A DNA stretch of 64,000 nt from Xenopus tropicalis (GCF_000004195.4 NC_030679.2:19683212-19747211), one strand, 5' to 3'; positions 10,877 through 23,027 are shown, numbered from the stretch's first letter. Translations and numbers: made by a program. The notes: a model not told the origin generated them from the letters alone.

Positions 10877-11378
10877 TATAGGGGACCTGTCACCCAGACA
10901 TAAAAATCTGTATAATAAAAAGTCCTTTTCAAACTAAACATGAAACTCAAATTCTTTTTTATCAACACATCTATACCTATTATAAATGCATTTAAATATC
11001 CCAGCTGTCAATCATATATTGCCTGCCCCGCCTCTATGCCTTAGGCATAAAGGCGGGGCAGACAATTTACTTTCACTTTCCATTCAACACTCATTTTTCC
11101 CCTCCCTCCTCATCATCTAATTGTGTAGCCTGTGTATGGCACGGGCATCAGGGTCCCCATTCTGGCACAGAAACAAGATTTTGGGGTTATACAAAGATTG
11201 CCTTAATATAACAGTGTCCACAAAATGCCAGCTGCCTGCTTGCTGTGATTGTGAATTCCTGAAGACTGAAGGAAACAGGATTTATATTATTTATATAGTG
11301 TAAGTGAAGGTTATTTTGCTTGATAAACATAATAGAAAAGAATTTGGAATAATTTTTAGGGTGACAGGTCCCCTTTAA
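10877..11378. mobile_element. Kolobok/T2-type MITE (TTAAAGGGGACC ends)
   Basis: The left end TTATAGGGGACCTGTCACCC and the right end GGGTGACAGGTCCCCTTTAA are inverted repeats matching at 18 of 20 positions. TTAAAGG termini embedded in a TTAA target are the signature of the T2/Kolobok MITEs known from Xenopus. The body is non-coding and includes a small 'gcctgccccgcctctatgcc' / 'ggcataaaggcggggcagac' hairpin at about 11021-11071. Confidence 0.75.
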
Positions 11379-13210
11379 ACCTCTGACACATCTGCCCTCC
11401 ACCTGGTGGACAGCAGATGGGTTTAAAAAAGGACCATGTTATTTCCCTTAGAGTGCACACACATGATAAAATTAGGAATTTTTGGCTGAAAGTTGAATGC
11501 AGGAAAACAGGTCATAACCTATATAAGTCCATACTTCTATAGTCTACATACTTCTATGTACGTGCTTTTTATTATGTGGAAATATTTTTGAATTGGGACA
11601 ATCTGTGATCTACAGATGGGACAGGCTTAAATGGTGTATTTGACTTAACATAGTACACAGCCTGTTCCATTGCAGGGGACGGTGTCCCTGGACTCGGGTA
11701 GCAATTTGGGCTCCCCTTGCTGCTTTCATACCAGCAGGGAAAATTTTATGTGCTTCATCTATTCCGATGTCTGGGTCTCCTAATAAATAAGATAATAGAA
11801 AGGTCATTGTTCAGAACCTGTTGGAAGCATATGTTCTAAAAGGTCTTTCCTTACAGACTGCTGCCTGATAATCACCTTTCCTGCTGAGAAATGATTAAGG
11901 GAAACTAACGCCACCTATCACTTTGTTTCTATGTCCCATAATAGTGTGTTTGTACTACCTAACCTGTCTGCACTAGATTAGCAGCGTAAGCTAAAATACT
12001 TCTGCACATTCTCGATAAATTAGGGCGGAGGACATGGCACGTTCTCAATAAATTAGGACAAGGGCCATAAAAATATGGACTCCAGTGCCTGTCTCCAATA
12101 AAACTGAGTTATACTGTAGAAAGCTTAATGCTCTGACAGCTGCAAAATAAAGAAAAAAATCTCTTACTTTATGCCCTTTCTACATTTCTATGACTGCCAA
12201 TGAGAAACATCTGAAAACCTCAATACAGAGTAGGCCAAAATGAGGCCTCATTAGAAGCAGCTCCTTGGGAAAATGACCCAGGAACGTGAAGCCAAAAGCC
12301 AAGCAGATGGGGTGGAGGGCTAAGGGTTGGGAGTTAGGGGAGAAGGGGGGAGGCAACGCTGCTTTTAGATGTTCATTAACCCAGAACTGTTGGAATTTAT
12401 CCTAGATTCAGTATAGGTTCACTTGAAAGAAACTACAATGACTCTACTTGCTGCTGAACTGGGTAACTGTGTATAAAGTTTCAGAGCTTCTGCAGGGAAT
12501 ATCAAAGTGGGGGCCATACAGTTTGAATGAAATCTGGCTGTGGGAGTAGCAAATGGCTTGTGGTTCATTCTGCAAGGCCCAGCCATTTTAAATCCTTGCA
12601 GGAATGTGGCAACCTTTACTGGTAAGGACAAAGAGTAATTTATTGTATTTCTCTTATCACTAGTTGGTCCTGTATTTGAAGTCAATGGGTGTAGAATAAA
12701 GGGTCTCCTAAGCCTTTGGAATGCTTTAAATTTTTATCTTTACTAAATGCTTAAACTACTTCCCCCTCCCTCCCTAACTATTTACTGGTGTATGGCTGGT
12801 GTGAGCCCTCCTACCACTTACACTACTCTGTTATGGGGTCAGAAAGTTGACTAAAGCCAACATTTGAAACATTTTAAAGGGAATTCCCTTTACCACTTTC
12901 TCACATTTATAGGGTCATATTATGTTTCACACCCATCATACATGTCATGCCCATGGTTATTATTATAATGTTTAACTTGTTCTATTATGTTAAACATTTT
13001 ATTAGGATTTAATTCTGTTGTAGAGACACAAACGTTGTGCCAAATACTTAATAATTTATTTTGTTAGCTCTACTTTTAGTAAGCAGACACTTTTAATTTG
13101 CCCTTGGTTATAGAACCCCTGGGCCTACAATCACTGAATAATGCTGGCAGGCTTCAGCCGGAATGCAGCTACACAGAGCAGAGGGGAGATTGGCCCAAAA
13201 AGCACGAAAT
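11379..13210. other. Unassigned sequence
   Basis: About 1.8 kb with no recognised gene. Minus-strand open frames of 65 codons (11610-11807) and 88 codons (12419-12685) show no domain I can name and lack splice or composition support. Confidence 0.45.
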
Positions 13211-13518
13211 ACGGTTGCCACCTTTGCCGGTGGCTATAACTGAACAAAGAGGGTGAGGCCAATAGCATGGGCGTAGGGCAGTGATGCTGGGGATGTGCAT
13301 GATGATGTCAGGGGCGGGTACAATGATGTTGGGAGGGGTTAATGCATCAATTTTTTTGGTATAAAAATCATGATAATTATCATAACATTTAAATGTTTTT
13401 CAGTTTTTGGCTAGATTATTGTTTGGGTTTCACAAAGCTGAAAACCAAACAGACAGGGAAGACCCAAACAGCCCTTAGAAAAACCAAACTGTTTGGGTCA
13501 GTCGTACAGGTGGCAATG
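13211..13518. mobile_element. Probable MITE (GGTTGCCACCT ends)
   Basis: The left end 'cggttgccacctttgccggt' and the right end 'acaggtggcaatgc' are inverted over about 10 bases. A right-end-like fragment 'acaggtggcaaaccct' also lies at 44135-44150, and a left-end-like piece 'agggttgccactttggcc' at 19466. Internal sequence is non-coding. Confidence 0.5.
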
Positions 13519-14497
13519 CTAATGTGAAAGCAGGCATTTTTGGGATGATCTCAGCTCTGTGTAGCTACTCAGATGGAAGCCATGCTTGTCAGTGCAGCTA
13601 TATGGAGCTGCCGTAAAGAGTGGATCCACTTCTCTCCACCTGCCTACAAAAGGCAGCCAGAGAGAAGTGGAGCCAATGCTCTCTGTGATACACCAGTGGC
13701 AGCCAGGGCCGGCCGGCTAGTCTCTCTTGCATTGCTAAAATCTCTTGGGATTTAAGCAAACACTTCCAAGAACCAAAGGTATTCCCCGTGGACCATAATT
13801 TAAATGAAGCCTTTTACTTTGTTTATTCAGTTTACTGTGGTTCCTTAACCTGTGTGATCTACAGTTATAAATCACAAGGGCAGCCATTTATCACAGAGGC
13901 AGTCATGCCTTCCTTCCTCTCAAGCGCCACCAGACCTCCCATCTCTTTATTCCAATTAAACTAAAGGACAATGTGACAAAGAATATTTGGTGACAGGTCC
14001 CTGCTGGAGCAGTGACTTTCTATCTTCTAAATACTCTTAACAGGGAAAGGCAATGTTGGAGTAAAGGCTGATCGGCACCCATCTGCCCTGCTTTGAGTAT
14101 GCAATATCTGGCACAGGATCAGCCTGTCAGCACACACAGGGGGCAGATTTTGTTGCAAAATGGCAAACCTGCATTTGCCAGAAGCTCACATTTTTTAATC
14201 TGATCAGTTACCCAATAAAAAGTATCACCTTCTTTATATTTTCTGGTTTTGCTCTATGGCAAACATTGTACAACTCTGCTACTTTACTTTGACAGTCTGA
14301 ACTCATGCCTGTCAGTGATACGGGGGACAATGTGAACGGAAGCAGATGATTCTTTTCTCCAGTATGGTGGTACACACATCTGCTGTCTTCCACTCTGTGT
14401 TTTAGGTGGAAGTATCCCTAGACAGGTAAAAAAATCAGTGGATCATTATTTTCTATGCAGCAAGAGTAAATGCTAAGGGTAAACTAAGGGTAAACTA
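13519..14497. other. Unassigned sequence
   Basis: A short inverted pair around 13625-13680 ('cttctctccacctgcc' against 'ggcagccagagagaag') resembles the repeat at 56988-57115. Otherwise nothing was recognised. Confidence 0.4.
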
Positions 14498-14750
14498 GCC
14501 TAAGGGTAATGGCACATGTGGCGTTCTTTCTCCTATAGAAAATGCTTGTGTACTCCAAAATGCCCCATAGTATGAAATACTGATGGCAATAGCAATCATC
14601 TGTCACACATGGGGCAGATTTTGGATCAAAAATGTATACACAAGCGTTTTTGGTTTAAAATCTGCCCTGCAAAAAGGCCTGCCATTTTTACACCGCAGTG
14701 TAAAATTTTAAAAATATAGCAGAAAAACATGTGTGACATTAGCCTAAAGG
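14498..14750. mobile_element. Probable palindromic MITE (GCCTAAGGGTAATGGCACATG)
   Basis: The left end 'gcctaagggtaatggcacat' has an imperfect inverted partner 'atgtgtgacattagcctaaa' near 14730-14750. Internal 'gatcaaaaatgtatacacaagcg' and 'aaaatctgcc' words repeat in both orientations. The copy is degraded and the limits are approximate. Confidence 0.45.
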
Positions 14751-15036
14751 GCAAGTGTATAATAAGGTTTTGCTTTTATTTTCCTGCTTATGATCTGTAA
14801 AAGCATATGGACATAGTTTGCCCTGAACAAAGAGTATTTATTAGAACATTATTTGTATTTATTATTGCCATGTTGCATCATCTGCTGAGGTATAATAATA
14901 CATTCCCTGTGCTAATAACAGGGTTTTACTTAAAAGGCACTTGGGCCCTAGGTCAGGGCCCTCAATTCTATTACCAAACAACCATGTTACCACGTCACAC
15001 AAGTTCATTATCTAATTTTCCACAAAATGTATAGTA

Positions 15037-15318
15037 CAGGTATAGGACTCGTTATCCAGAATGTTCGGGACCAAGGGTATTCCGCATAAGGGGTCTTTCC
15101 GTAATTTGGATCTCCATACCTTAAGTCTACTAAAAAATCAATAAAACATTAATTAAACCCAATAGGGATTATTTATATCTTAGTTGGGATCAATTACAAG
15201 GTACTGTTTTATTATTACAGAGAAAAAAGAAATCAGTTTTAAAATTCTAAATTATTTCATTAAAATGGAGTCGGAGCTTTCTGGATAACGGGTTTCCGGA
15301 TAAGGGACCTTATACCTG
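15037..15318. mobile_element. TA-target MITE, family T (CAGGTATAGGA ends)
   Basis: The ends CAGGTATAGGACTCG and ...GGACCTTATACCTG are inverted and flanked by TA. The inner blocks 'gttatccagaatg', 'ggtctttccgtaatttgg' and 'aaacccaatagggattattt' recur in copies at 17956, 29965, 32528 and 54650. TA duplication indicates a Tc1/mariner-type origin; the copy at 54650 proves the target. Confidence 0.8.
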
Positions 15319-15648
15319 TATAGCCAGAGTGGTGTAAAACACTGTGTATATTAGAATAATTTTTGCCCATGTTTTATAGAAGGGAAAAGACAGCACAAAC
15401 AGAGCAAACTGACTTAAACAATAGTGTAGTGTAGAAACACTACATGGGCCATTAGTCTAAAGAGCACATGTACGACCACAAGTGAAATGAACAAAATGCA
15501 ATATCAAGCACAGTCGTCATGTTGTTTCCCACAATGCAGCTATTCCCCCAGAATTCTGACATCATTGCAGTACCAAAGGGGCAATGTTCTTCACACAACT
15601 TTGCTGCACCTACGGCAATTGCGTGTAATTTGCCAAAATCAACTTATG

Positions 15649-15850
15649 GATGTATATCTTTATTTATAAATCGCTACTTATGTACGCAGCACTGTACAGT
15701 AGAATACATTAATACAAACAGGGGGTTAAAGATAATAATAGTTAAATACAAAGTATAACAATAAATACGAATAAATACAAGATACAGTTGCAAAGTTAAG
15801 AGTCAAAGAGGATGGAGGTCCCTGCCCCATAGAGCTTACAATCTATATAA
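15649..15850 (-). mobile_element. L2-type LINE 3' end
   Basis: It is collinear with 45047-45245: 'gatgtatatctttatttata', the 'gctacttatgtacgcagcactgta' block, then 'ggaggtccctgccccatagagcttacaatct'. The orientation is minus because the LINE 3' tail lies at the low coordinate. No coding part is present. Confidence 0.7.
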
Positions 15851-16208
15851 CTTATGTATTTTGTTGCAAGTCTGTCTGACATCATTTCTGGCACCCAGTG
15901 TGTGGGTGACTTGTACACCCTATTTTTTTTTTTTTTGCCCAACTGAACTGTGGAAATTGATTCAGTACACTGAGGGGACCCTGGAACTACTGCCCAGTCC
16001 AGAGGTGGCAATAGCTCCAGAGTTCCCCCAGCATCAATAGGTGCAGCAGAGCTTTAATTCAGAATGGAAGGCAGGAAGGACTAAACGCCGCCAGACACAC
16101 TTAGTGCGAGGAGCGCATTTTCATACAAGTACCTTTAATAAAAGTAGTTTTACTGAAGGGAAATTGTGGTGACCACAATTGCACTTTTGGATGTACATGA
16201 GCCCTTAA

Positions 16209-16366
16209 GGGTAAAGACACACAGAGCTACTAGTAGCAGTTACTATTACTTACTTATTACTTACTATTATTACTTAGTTACTACGCTGCTACTAAAATAG
16301 ACAGTGCTGATCACTTACTGATAATTGTCTTTAGCTGCTATTAAGTAGCTCCGTGTGTCTTCACCC
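16209..16366. mobile_element. Palindromic MITE with TAA target (GGGTAAAGACACAC ends)
   Basis: The left end GGGTAAAGACACACAGAGCT and the right end AGCTCCGTGTGTCTTCACCC are inverted. TAA lies on both sides (16206-16208 and 16367-16369). At 158 bp it is a complete short element. It differs in end sequence from family B but shares the 3-bp TAA target, so it is also PIF/Harbinger-like. Confidence 0.8.
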
Positions 16367-16534
16367 TAAGTCTCCAAATACCTCTCTGCTATACAGAGCT
16401 GGTCCAAGGCACATACTGATTTTGCTCTACCGCACCCCTGCCTTATATACTTCCCCTTTAATTACTTTTACATTACTTTACCCTGTCCTCTGTCTCTGTT
16501 GCTAGATAGATATAATCTATCTAGCTAGTATCTT

Positions 16535-17172
16535 TTTAAATATCAATGTATGTTTTTATATTTTTATTTATATAGCTCATACAGCACTATACAGAAAAAC
16601 AGTAACTTAATAGAAAAGCCAGGGGTCATTACATAATAAATAGGAGGATAGTAAGTGCTGGTTACAGTGGGTGACATTGCACTTCAAGTGCCACAACTGA
16701 GCTGGGTGTGACTGTGAATGCTCCAGTCATTGAGTTTACTTGTGAAGATAATGAGGGAAGACTCTTTCCAAAGGGAGTTTAGAGTCCAAATGTAAGGGGT
16801 AGCAGAGAGATAGGTTTAAGGTGGGAAACAGCAGTAGTAATGGTTGGGTCGACCAGAAACATAGGTTTGTAAGGAGTTTGTAGGTTATTCTCTGTTTTAT
16901 GGGAAGCCACAACAAGATTGTAAGCTTTTGGGCAGGGCCCTCTTCACCTCTTGTATCGGTTATTGATTGCTTTATACATACTCTGTATGTCCAATGTATG
17001 AAACCCACTTATTGTACAGCGTTGCGGAATATGTTGGCGCTTTATAAATAAATGTTAATAATAATAACAAGGATTTAAGTGGTAGAGGGACCTCTCCTCT
17101 CTTGGAGAATTCTGGCAGCAGTGTTTAATACAGACTGTACTGGGAGAGATGGGAGTAAGGGAGGCCGGTTAG
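16535..17172 (-). mobile_element. L2-type LINE fragment, interrupted
   Basis: The flanks are collinear with the L2 copy at 45060-45910: 'atttttatttatatagctca', 'gtgctggttacagtgggtgaca', 'cattgagtttacttgtgaag', 'gggaagccac', and then, after the insertion at 16917-17065, 'ggagaattctggcagcagtg'. It is a 3' untranslated part of the LINE on the minus strand. It preserves sequence lost elsewhere and shows the empty form of the MITE site at 45380. Confidence 0.7.
16917..17065 (+). mobile_element. Nested L2/SINE-type 3' tail insertion
   Basis: This 149-bp plus-strand piece contains 'attgtaagcttttgggcagg', 'gtacagcgttgcggaatatg' and 'ttggcgctttataaataaat', and ends in an (AAT)n tail. It is flanked by the 6-bp direct repeat AACAAG (16911-16916 and 17066-17071). 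The host L2 reads continuously when it is removed. It is a very short 5'-truncated copy. Confidence 0.8.
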
Positions 17173-17234
17173 TAGGGTGCTGCATCTATCTGTCTATTTA
17201 TCTGTTTACTCAGCAATCAAAGGGGAATTTTTGT

Positions 17235-17490
17235 GCTAAAATTTGAGTTATGGTTCAAAAACTCAAATGCCTTTATTAAGTCCAGCTAAAAGTTTGCGAG
17301 TTCCTGTAGAAGTCAATGGGAGTTGTCCTAGGCAAAGTCTAGCCATATTTTCAATTCGATAAATTGTTTTTGTGAACTCGAAAAAGTTTTTCATATTAAT
17401 AAATATTAATACAAATTTTAAATTCTAGTTTATTTAAATTAGAAAAAAACTCTTGAATTCGCAAACTCGAAACTTGATAAATAAGCCCGT
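17235..17490. mobile_element. Degraded palindromic MITE (CTCGAAA / TGATAAATAAGCCC)
   Basis: Opposing blocks include 'tttgagttatggttcaaaaa' and 'cgaaacttgataaataagcc'. The central 'gaagtcaatgggagttgtcctaggc' block also occurs, inverted, at about 9370. The limits are approximate. Confidence 0.4.
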
Positions 17491-17514
17491 AAATATCAGT
17501 GATCTAGCTATCTG

Positions 17515-17628
17515 TCTATCATCATCATTTATTAAATTACACAGCGCTTCACAATAAATTTAAACAAACAAGGATATACAGAGTAACAATAGGATCAGAG
17601 GTCCCTGCTTACAACAGCTTACAATCTA
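17515..17628 (-). mobile_element. Short L2-type 3' end
   Basis: It reads 'catcatcatttattaaatta', 'cacagcgcttcacaata', then 'aggtccctgcttacaacagcttacaatctatgg', in the same order as 15649-15846. It is a truncated and diverged tail. Confidence 0.6.
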
Positions 17629-17630
17629 TG

Positions 17631-17935
17631 GGGCAGATTTATCAAAATGTGAGTTTAGAGCTTAATACATAAAAACTCACCCATGTTCTAATGATTCATA
17701 TGAGATTTTTAGAAAAAAACATTTATCAATGGGTAAAAAATCCCAAACTCGAAAAAGAAACGTGAAAACTCTAAAATTGAAAATATAGGACAACTCCCAT
17801 TTACTTCTATAGAAACTCACAAGCTTTTAAATTTTTACATCTGAGTTTTGGGTTTTTTGCGCTTAATAATTACCAGATATGCAAGTTTTTCAACCATAAT
17901 TCAAATTCAAGGTTTCAAACACTGAAAAATCTCCC
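17631..17935. mobile_element. Palindromic MITE (GATTTATCAAAATGTGAGTTTAGAG)
   Basis: It starts 'cagatttatcaaaatgtgag'. The same end, together with its inverted partner, bounds the nested copy at 30218-30430. The right side is degraded here. Confidence 0.5.
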
Positions 17936-17955
17936 TATGTCTGTCTTTCTAAATA

Positions 17956-18321
17956 CAGGTATGGGATGTGTTCTCCAAAACCTGCTATCCTGAAAGCTCC
18001 GAATTAAAGAAAGTCCATCTCCCATAGAGATCAAATAATCAACTAAGATATAATTACCCCTTATTGGGGGCAGAACAGCCCTATTGGGTTTATTTAATGG
18101 TTAAATGATTCCCTTTTCTCTGTAATAATAAAACAGTACCTGTACTTGATCCCAACTAAGATATAATTACCCCTTATTGGGGGCAGAACAGCCCTATTGG
18201 GTTTATTCAGTATTTAAATTATTTTTAGCAGACTTAAGTTATGGAGATCCAAATTACAGAAACACCCCTTATGCGGAATACCCTTGGTCCAGAGCATTCT
18301 GGATAACAGGTCCTATACCTG
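17956..18321. mobile_element. TA-target MITE, family T, with internal duplication
   Basis: The ends CAGGTATGGGATG and ...GGTCCTATACCTG are flanked by TA. Compared with other family T copies, it carries a direct duplication of about 50 bp: 'aactaagatataattacccc' followed by 'ttattgggggcagaacagcc' occurs at 18042 and again at about 18154. Confidence 0.8.
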
Positions 18322-18365
18322 TATCTATTACTACTGTTATTTATTTATATAATACTGAAAAGTGA

Positions 18366-18417
18366 TATCTATCTATCTATCTATCTATCTATCTGTCTGT
18401 CTGTCTAACTATCTATC
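18366..18417. repeat. (ATCT)n/(GTCT)n microsatellite
   Basis: Seven or more tandem ATCT units are followed by GTCT units and degraded ATCT units. Confidence 0.95.
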
Positions 18418-19771
18418 CAAACTGCAATGTGGTGATCGCCAAAGTTGGGAGGGGCAATCTGACCCAGTCTGGTGCCTAGTGCAGCACTGGACAAAGATAC
18501 AGCCCGGGGGAGGGTATATAATTATGATAAAATAAATTACATTTTCTCACTGTAATTAAGAACATGTGTATCTTTTCTTTTACATATTCCATTTATTACC
18601 CATAATGAAGAAAAGAGTGTGTTTTCAACTGATGTGAATAAATATATATATATTTACACAACTAGGCTATGTACTTAAAAAAGGAAATATAATTTTTTTT
18701 AGCATCCTGTATTTTTCTGCTGGAAATATAAGAATTTTATTTTTACAGAAGAAAAGGACACACAAACAGACACAGTCTATTTGCCTGATTGCAGATATAT
18801 TTAAATTAAAATGCAGTTGCAGATTCCATTTTTTTTTTTTTTGTTGTTACCAGTTGTAATGTGGTCCCTGCCTGTCACAAGCAATTTGTCTGCAAGTGCT
18901 GATGCTAACCATCCTTCCCCCAAATGCGCCGGCTCTGACGTGCCATCCAGTTGTAGTGAAGCTGTGTGACAGGCCCAGGAGTGACTGCAGCAGGCCTGGG
19001 ACCGGCTATTGCCAGCAGAGATGGACACCGCTGTTTAGTCTACCAATCAGATTGGTGACGAGAAGTCTAGCGCTGAATAAGAGGGGAAACCAATGGATTG
19101 TTGCCTCATCAGTTATGGGCATGGGAACCAAAAAGAGGCTGGAGAAGGAAATCTGGTCCTTTGTTACCGTCCTTGGTTCTTTAACCATTTCTTAGCGCAT
19201 TTACTAGTGTTTTTGGATATTCTACCACTGTTATTTGACATTATAGTCCAAGAAATTGGTGACACATGGACAAGGAAACGGAGATAAGAAGGGTCTCTCA
19301 GAGACAAGTGGATGGTATTGGAAGGGTTACTGCCTACCATACTTTCAATTCCGGATTGGCAACACTAGGAAGGTACTCATAGAGACAGAGACATGGAACA
19401 GGATGCCCTTTGTTGCTTTAACTTCACCTATAGAGACCGTAATTGGAACCATGTAGCTGTCTATTAGGGTTGCCACTTTGGCCAGGTTATAAACCCAGAC
19501 AAAGGGCGTGCGTGATGGCTTCAGCGCCATGCATCACCGATGTCATCACACAAGCCACTGACATCATCACGAGATGTCATCATGTCCTGACGTTTCTGCC
19601 TGCATTATGATGTCAGGGGCAGGATGCAATTTGGAGGATTTCTGCCCGGCTTTCAGAATGTTGAATCTTGAAAATCCTAATCTTACTCTCTATATACCTT
19701 ACTCTCTATATACCTGGCCTTACAAAATTTGGGGCTCAGCTGCGCAGTGCCCCAATAAGGATCCAGACTAA
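18418..19771. other. Unassigned sequence
   Basis: No gene was recognised. Several open frames of 60-99 codons overlap in different frames at 18896-19530, without motifs or splice signals that favour one of them. A 'ctattagggttgccactttg' fragment at about 19462 resembles the end of the MITE at 13211. Confidence 0.45.
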
Positions 19772-19989
19772 CAGTGTCAGACTGGGGTGTCAGGAGCCCA
19801 TTGGGGCTACCATCTGGGGCCCCCCCAACCAGTTGTGAGGTCCTGTTCCCCCTGCACCGCACCCCTCTCTGCAATCTGGGTCAGAGCCCCAGTGCACACA
19901 GTTCCCAGTGGGAGGCGTGGGAGGCGCAGTTTGGCTCAGCAGGGCCCACGGCATTTTTTCTGGTGTTCCGTCGGCCCAGTCCAACCCTG
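19772..19989. mobile_element. hAT-type MITE (CAGTGTCAGACTGGG ends)
   Basis: The left end CAGTGTCAGACTGGG and the right end CCCAGTCCAACCCTG are inverted. The 8-bp direct repeat CAGACTAA flanks the 218-bp element on both sides (19764-19771 and 19990-19997). CAG...CTG termini with 8-bp duplications are the hAT signature. Partial relatives occur at 43897 and 52210. Confidence 0.85.
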
Positions 19990-19997
19990 CAGACTAA

Positions 19998-22390
19998 TGC
20001 ACATGTTTCATCACATGTGCAAAACAGATTAATGGAATGGTTTGGGAGATGGGGCTCTATATAGATGTTGCTCTACAGCACCCCTGCCTTATAAGAGCCT
20101 ATCCTTCCCCTTTAATTACATTTTCTCCCTATACTCTATCCCCATTGCTATATTATAGAGCTTTTATTTAAATGAAAAACAAAGCAAAATGTACCTTGGA
20201 ATGAAAGTGCATACACTTTGGCAATACCCAGTGCGGTCACACTTTGATGTGATAAAATAAACATGGCGCATGACGGAATGCATCAAAATCTCAGATGAAA
20301 ACTGTCATACTGAGTCGGGAGAATGACCAGATGCAGGGTAAACTCTGGGCAGCACAGAAATTGTGGAGTACAGATATATAACATGGGGAAAAAAAAGTTT
20401 GGAACTTAGTACATTATACATATATTTTCCATTTTTTTACCTTAAAACTTCCAAATTATCTGGGAAAAGGGTGCAGAGTTTTATGCAGGGCCAGGTAGGG
20501 TCCCATAGTTGGGGAGAGTATAATGCTCCTTAACCCTTTTTTTCCCTACCACATGCAGGGTGGGGTTGGCACCAAAAATTAAATATATAACTGGGTCCCT
20601 AGAGCTCCCTGTTGCCAAAGACATAATTTAACCAAAGAGGATCCTGCAGTAACAGTGGCATTACTACCAGAAGTGCAGGGGAATTGAACCCAGTCATGCA
20701 CAGCATGGGGACATGACAGCATGCACAACTGATGCTGGCACAAAGAAAATTCACGCAGGGGAAAGTGTCCGAAGGGGAATGGGGTGGCGGTAGTGCTGCT
20801 GGAGGGGGGCCTGGGTGCAAGTTTCACGCTAAGGCCGTGTGGGCCTAGTTATGCTACTGGCCAGTAAGGTTTATGTACACCTGGACAGGCCTTCTTTGGG
20901 AAGGCCACAAAGCCTTAGGGCAACATGCTACCAGGCTGTTTCTGCACTGGGGACTGTGTGGAATGTTTTCAGAGATGCAAACCTTAATCCAAAATAATCT
21001 GGTGAGGGTGAAGAGTGGCGAGCGCAGGTAGAAGTGACGTGGGGAAATAAAGTTGTCAGTGGAGGGAGGTTTGAACCGGTCCCCCAGCTTAGTGGCACAT
21101 CAAGTATAAACTCAGCCCTTCACCCAGACCCATGTTCTTTCATCACTGGAGGCACATCATTTTTTCTGCTGTTGGATAACAATGTAATATCATTTAGCCA
21201 AAACTAGTTATTAATCTCCCTGTGTTAGATAACAGAAGGTTCTGATAGATTGTCATTGAAGTATCCTCATACACATTTGGAAAACTTAGCTTGGGGGTTA
21301 TGCATAAAATGGGAGAGTTTTCTGAAAAGGTTTATATTCACTTTAAAATGAACACTGGCATAACTATAGAGGAAACGGGGTGGGGGCTTAGGCATGGGGG
21401 CCTGCTTCGTCTATAGTTGCAAATAAGGTGACACAAGGGACTTGGGCAAGTGGGTGGGGGAAGAAGGAGGGGGGCAGACTGGGCTGGTGGGGGCTGGGTA
21501 GGGCACCCTGTGCAATAAGCCCCTCACAGGGGCAGCAGTAGGGTTTGCCGTATTGTAGTTACACCACTGACTGCTAGGAACAAAGACAGATAAGACATGC
21601 AGATAAATACAAAAAGATAAATCTCTTTGTGCAAAATGTCATAAATATAATAATAATAATATAATAATTTCCAGCATTAGAAACAAAAGAAACATTCCAG
21701 TATTGTATTTCATACTAAACATGACAATACTGATGATTCATTTACAGTGTTTTATACATGAAATAAAGTTTGTTGCTAAGCTGTGAGAAACAGATCTCAT
21801 AAATCCTGCTTAGAAAATATGCACAATCCTAAAAATAAGATTTCCGGTAACAGTGAAAAGGATTAACTCACTGGAGGCAGCATTTTATCATTGTGTCCAC
21901 GGAGGGTACAAATGTCTTGCTTTTGTATAAAATAAAGTGAGATTTTGCAGAATGCAAAGAAAAACTGAAAATTGGAGGAATAAATGCCTAATTTATTTTA
22001 ATTTTAGGCTATGTTTTGTCCAGAGATTCTGAATATCCAGTTTCAGAACATATGAGAGGTGACATTAGTCCTGTGATAGTGCTTATCCAGTACACCAAAG
22101 CAAAGACAGATTAGTCTGGCTTCCAAAGTCCCCCTTATCTATGGGAATGGCAGGGGGCTACAATCAATGTGCTCTGCGGGGCCAGAAGGGATTAACCCCT
22201 AGGCCCAAAGCAGTGGTCTCTGCTGGGACCCACTTATGCTAGGACGTCATCTGTAAGTCCTACCCCCCACCCCGAGATCTGGCTTCTTTTGTAAATAAGT
22301 GCTTAAAAAGCTCTAGCATAATTGAACCAAACACTAGATTTAGATTAATATTTGGACATGCCACCCCATACCTGCAAATGGGCAATACAG
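19998..22390. other. Unassigned sequence
   Basis: About 2.4 kb with no recognised gene. Around 21355-21440 a 'gcataactatagaggaaacg' word resembles the ends of the MITEs at 42054 and 51246. A stretch around 21700-22090 has no repeat hallmarks. Confidence 0.4.
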
Positions 22391-22760
22391 TCTTAAGCTG
22401 GCCATGCGCACAGTGATATCATTTTACAAAAAGTAGTTTAGTACGATTTTCGGACCGTGTGTAGGCTCCAATTTATCGTCCCAACAATTTTCATACCATG
22501 GTGATCAGTCGTGTAGTCGATCGGACAGGTTAGAAAATTCCGGTCGGATAACAATAAAATCTGCGCATGTATTGTGTACCTGACGATATCCTTGTGGGAC
22601 CTACAGTGCATTTCTAGGTCACTTTCATACGATTGGTGTCTGCCAATTATTTCATGTTCCGAACATCCTCCGATTTGTTATTTTTACGGCTTTATCCTAC
22701 AATATCAGTCTGAATGTTAGTTTTGCATTTAAACGTACGATCGATATCTGTAGGAGAAGA
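22391..22760. mobile_element. Possible MITE (TTAAGCTGGCCATGCGCAC)
   Basis: The start 'ttaagctggccatgcgcaca' and internal 'gtacgattttcgg' and 'gatcggaca' words resemble the elements at 45921 and 50188, which begin TTAAGGTGGCC. No right-hand inverted end was pinned down. Confidence 0.35.
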
Positions 22761-22999
22761 ATAGCTCTGCCAAAGGATTTTTTTTATACACACACACATA
22801 TAGATATACATATTTATGTATATTTTCCTTTCATTTTCTTTCAGTCCTCTTCACTTGATTTTGCTTTACATATATTTAATTTATTTTCTATTCTTCTTTC
22901 ATTTTTAATTTTCACAGTTTGTATATTTTACACTAGGGGGTGGTTCACACTTTATTTTACTTGGTTCTGGGCACCCATTTTTAAGGCAGTGCAGCTTTC

Positions 23000-23027
23000 A
23001 CATTTTATATATATATATATATATATA
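23000..23027. repeat. (TA)n microsatellite at a Tc1 insertion
   Basis: About 13 TA units directly precede the Tc1 terminal repeat. The TA target probably lies within this run. Confidence 0.9.
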
